Shown here piece after piece: positions 63,198-64,000 of a stretch of 64,000 nt of DNA (position 1 is the stretch's first letter; every line of letters begins with the position of its first letter). The DNA comes from Phycisphaerales bacterium. GTDB taxonomy: Bacteria; Planctomycetota; Phycisphaerae; Phycisphaerales; UBA1924. A program made the translations under genes and the position numbers. The DNA lies in contig JAIEOW010000026.1 in assembly GCA_019750095.1 (NCBI GenBank), positions 47,817 to 111,816 of the forward strand, read 5' to 3'. Below the pieces are notes generated by a model. The model was not told the origin of the DNA, made no database searches, and worked only from the letters and a program-made list of their open reading frames with translations.

Positions 63198-64000
63198 CGA
63201 TGAGCCTCCCCGCGCAGTGCGTGGAGACGCTCTCGGATGGAACCGAACGACTCAACGGGAACGGACTCCTGCGCAAGCTGGTTCGGCGATCGGACGGGAC
63301 CGTACGTTCCTGACGCTGCGAACGGCACGGCGTGTCGCGCCGCGGGCGCAGCAGCTTCGACGGGCGGCAGATCCGGGAAGCGATGTACCACGGCGCGTTC
63401 ATCGAGCAGTTCCAGCATGTCGCCATCGTTTGATCGCACGCCGCGACGCCCCTCAAGCTCAGATTCTGTCGCCTCGGCGGCCGGGGCGTGCGTGTGATCG
63501 AAGCGATGCAGGAGTGACTGGAATCGAGCGGAGATCGAGGCGTGTTCGGCGTCCTGACTTCTGGCGAGAATATCCGCGACGCTCTCCATGTCGGTGATCT
63601 CGCAGAGTGTTGCGAGCGAACCTGGCCCGCCGCGGAGTTTGGATGCGGTCTGCCCGATGAGCAGGACGCGTCGGTCCAGCTTGAGCAGAATGAGCGTCTG
63701 TCCACGTGCGATCGGGTATCGCCCGAGGACTTCCAGGAGCCCAGCGGGTCTCGGGCCCGAGGCTCCAAGAGCCGCGGCCAAGTGTCCGTTCTTCTTGGCG
63801 AGCTTTTTGGCCACCGTGGCGAGTGCGAGCACGAGCGAAAGAACGATCGCAAGACTCATCGCGGTGCGAACGAACGTGTTGTTCCAGAGTGCCGTCGCCG
63901 CCGAGCCGCTCCCTTCAGCGGCTCGGTCGGCGACGGCATTGGTTCGGGGTTGGCCAAGGGGCCTGGGCTTCAGATCAACGGGCGAGACAGACTGCGTCTG
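63194..64000 (-). CDS. fliO: Flagellar assembly protein FliO (5' end beyond window)
   Basis: The frame is open to the right-hand edge of the window, so the gene begins outside it; 268 codons are visible. The membrane helix (LWNNTFVRTAMSLAIVLSLVLALATVAKKLAKK) is followed by the FliO domain (LEVLGRYPIARGQTLILLKLDRRVLLIGQTASKLR), whose ILLKLDRRVLLIG matches the family's beta strands. The C-terminal about 140 residues are polar and diverged. A methionine at 63859 could start a shorter product, but it would cut into the membrane helix. FliO stabilises FliP during gate assembly. It overlaps fliP. Confidence 0.85.
   Translation of the reverse strand, partial: QTQSVSPVDLKPRPLGQPRTNAVADRAAEGSGSAATALWNNTFVRTAMSLAIVLSLVLALATVAKKLAKKNGHLAAALGASGPRPAGLLEVLGRYPIARGQTLILLKLDRRVLLIGQTASKLRGGPGSLATLCEITDMESVADILARSQDAEHASISARFQSLLHRFDHTHAPAAEATESELEGRRGVRSNDGDMLELLDERAVVHRFPDLPPVEAAAPAARHAVPFAASGTYGPVRSPNQLAQESVPVESFGSIRERLHALRGEAHR
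63890..63936. repeat. Long inverted repeat inside fliO
   Basis: GCCGTCGCCGCCGAGCCGCT (63890-63909) pairs with AGCGGCTCGGTCGGCGACGGC (63916-63936; one bulged base) around a 6-base loop. It is unusually long and stable for coding DNA. Confidence 0.6.

Overview
The window looks like a chromosomal segment of a high-GC planctomycete, probably of class Phycisphaerae. This is inferred from family content, not from a database search. The pointers are: a CRxCGYDL...CPECG zinc-ribbon protein, several short prepilin-like proteins ([17 protein letters not shown] type), two GroEL paralogues, a family of PAPS-type sulfotransferases, a complete flagellar export gene set, and many short hairpin repeats in intergenic DNA and even inside reading frames. 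Coding density is high. I see no rRNA, tRNA, CRISPR array or prophage.

Layout. 1-1.8 kb: a truncated hypothetical gene, acpS, and two zinc-ribbon proteins. 1.8-11.6 kb, all on the minus strand: a chaperone island. In transcription order it runs groEL1, hicB-like, hicA-like, groES, three overlapping sulfotransferases, groEL2, a GxxExxY gene bounded by inverted repeats, dnaJ, grpE. dnaK is not present. 11.9-19 kb (plus): nuoA, an EAL/CBS/degenerate-GGDEF c-di-GMP protein, then a tight run of DUF2752 membrane protein, two lipoproteins, a glycosyltransferase-like protein, a low-molecular-weight protein-tyrosine phosphatase and a prepilin-like protein. 19-28.4 kb: two chemoreceptors on the minus strand, one with a periplasmic CxxCH heme motif, flanking three more prepilin-like genes, and gcvT. 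28.5-43.6 kb: a parvulin-type isomerase, TPR and GYF/zinc-ribbon membrane proteins, valS carrying several in-frame insertions, a DUF971 protein, recG, a stand-alone ribonucleotide-reductase C-terminal (TSCPD) domain, a 1129-residue LptC/OstA-like protein and a DUF2235 hydrolase. 43.7-49.8 kb: nuoC with an unknown partner gene, a TolB-like lipoprotein, another lipoprotein, and a Xer recombinase. 49.9-64 kb (minus): the flagellar cluster fliO(partial)-fliP-fliQ-fliR-flhB, an L,D-transpeptidase, flhA-flhF-flhG, a small membrane protein, fliA-type sigma factor, folK and a secreted hypothetical.

How the parts fit. The flagellar block gives the export gate (FliO/P/Q/R, FlhA/B), placement and number control (FlhF/FlhG) and the flagellar sigma factor. 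With the two chemoreceptors and the c-di-GMP protein it points to a motile, surface-responsive cell. Prepilins are present but no pilus motor or peptidase, so they must use machinery elsewhere.

The features that stand out most are: (i) valyl-tRNA synthetase with translated repeat elements of the REP/BIME type; (ii) the chaperonin island enclosing a toxin-antitoxin-like pair and a sulfotransferase operon; (iii) a GxxExxY gene set between about 30-bp inverted repeats like a small mobile cassette; (iv) a stand-alone TSCPD domain; (v) a c-heme chemoreceptor. Start codons were chosen by hand where ribosome-binding sites, terminators or family length decide them; these choices are stated per gene.
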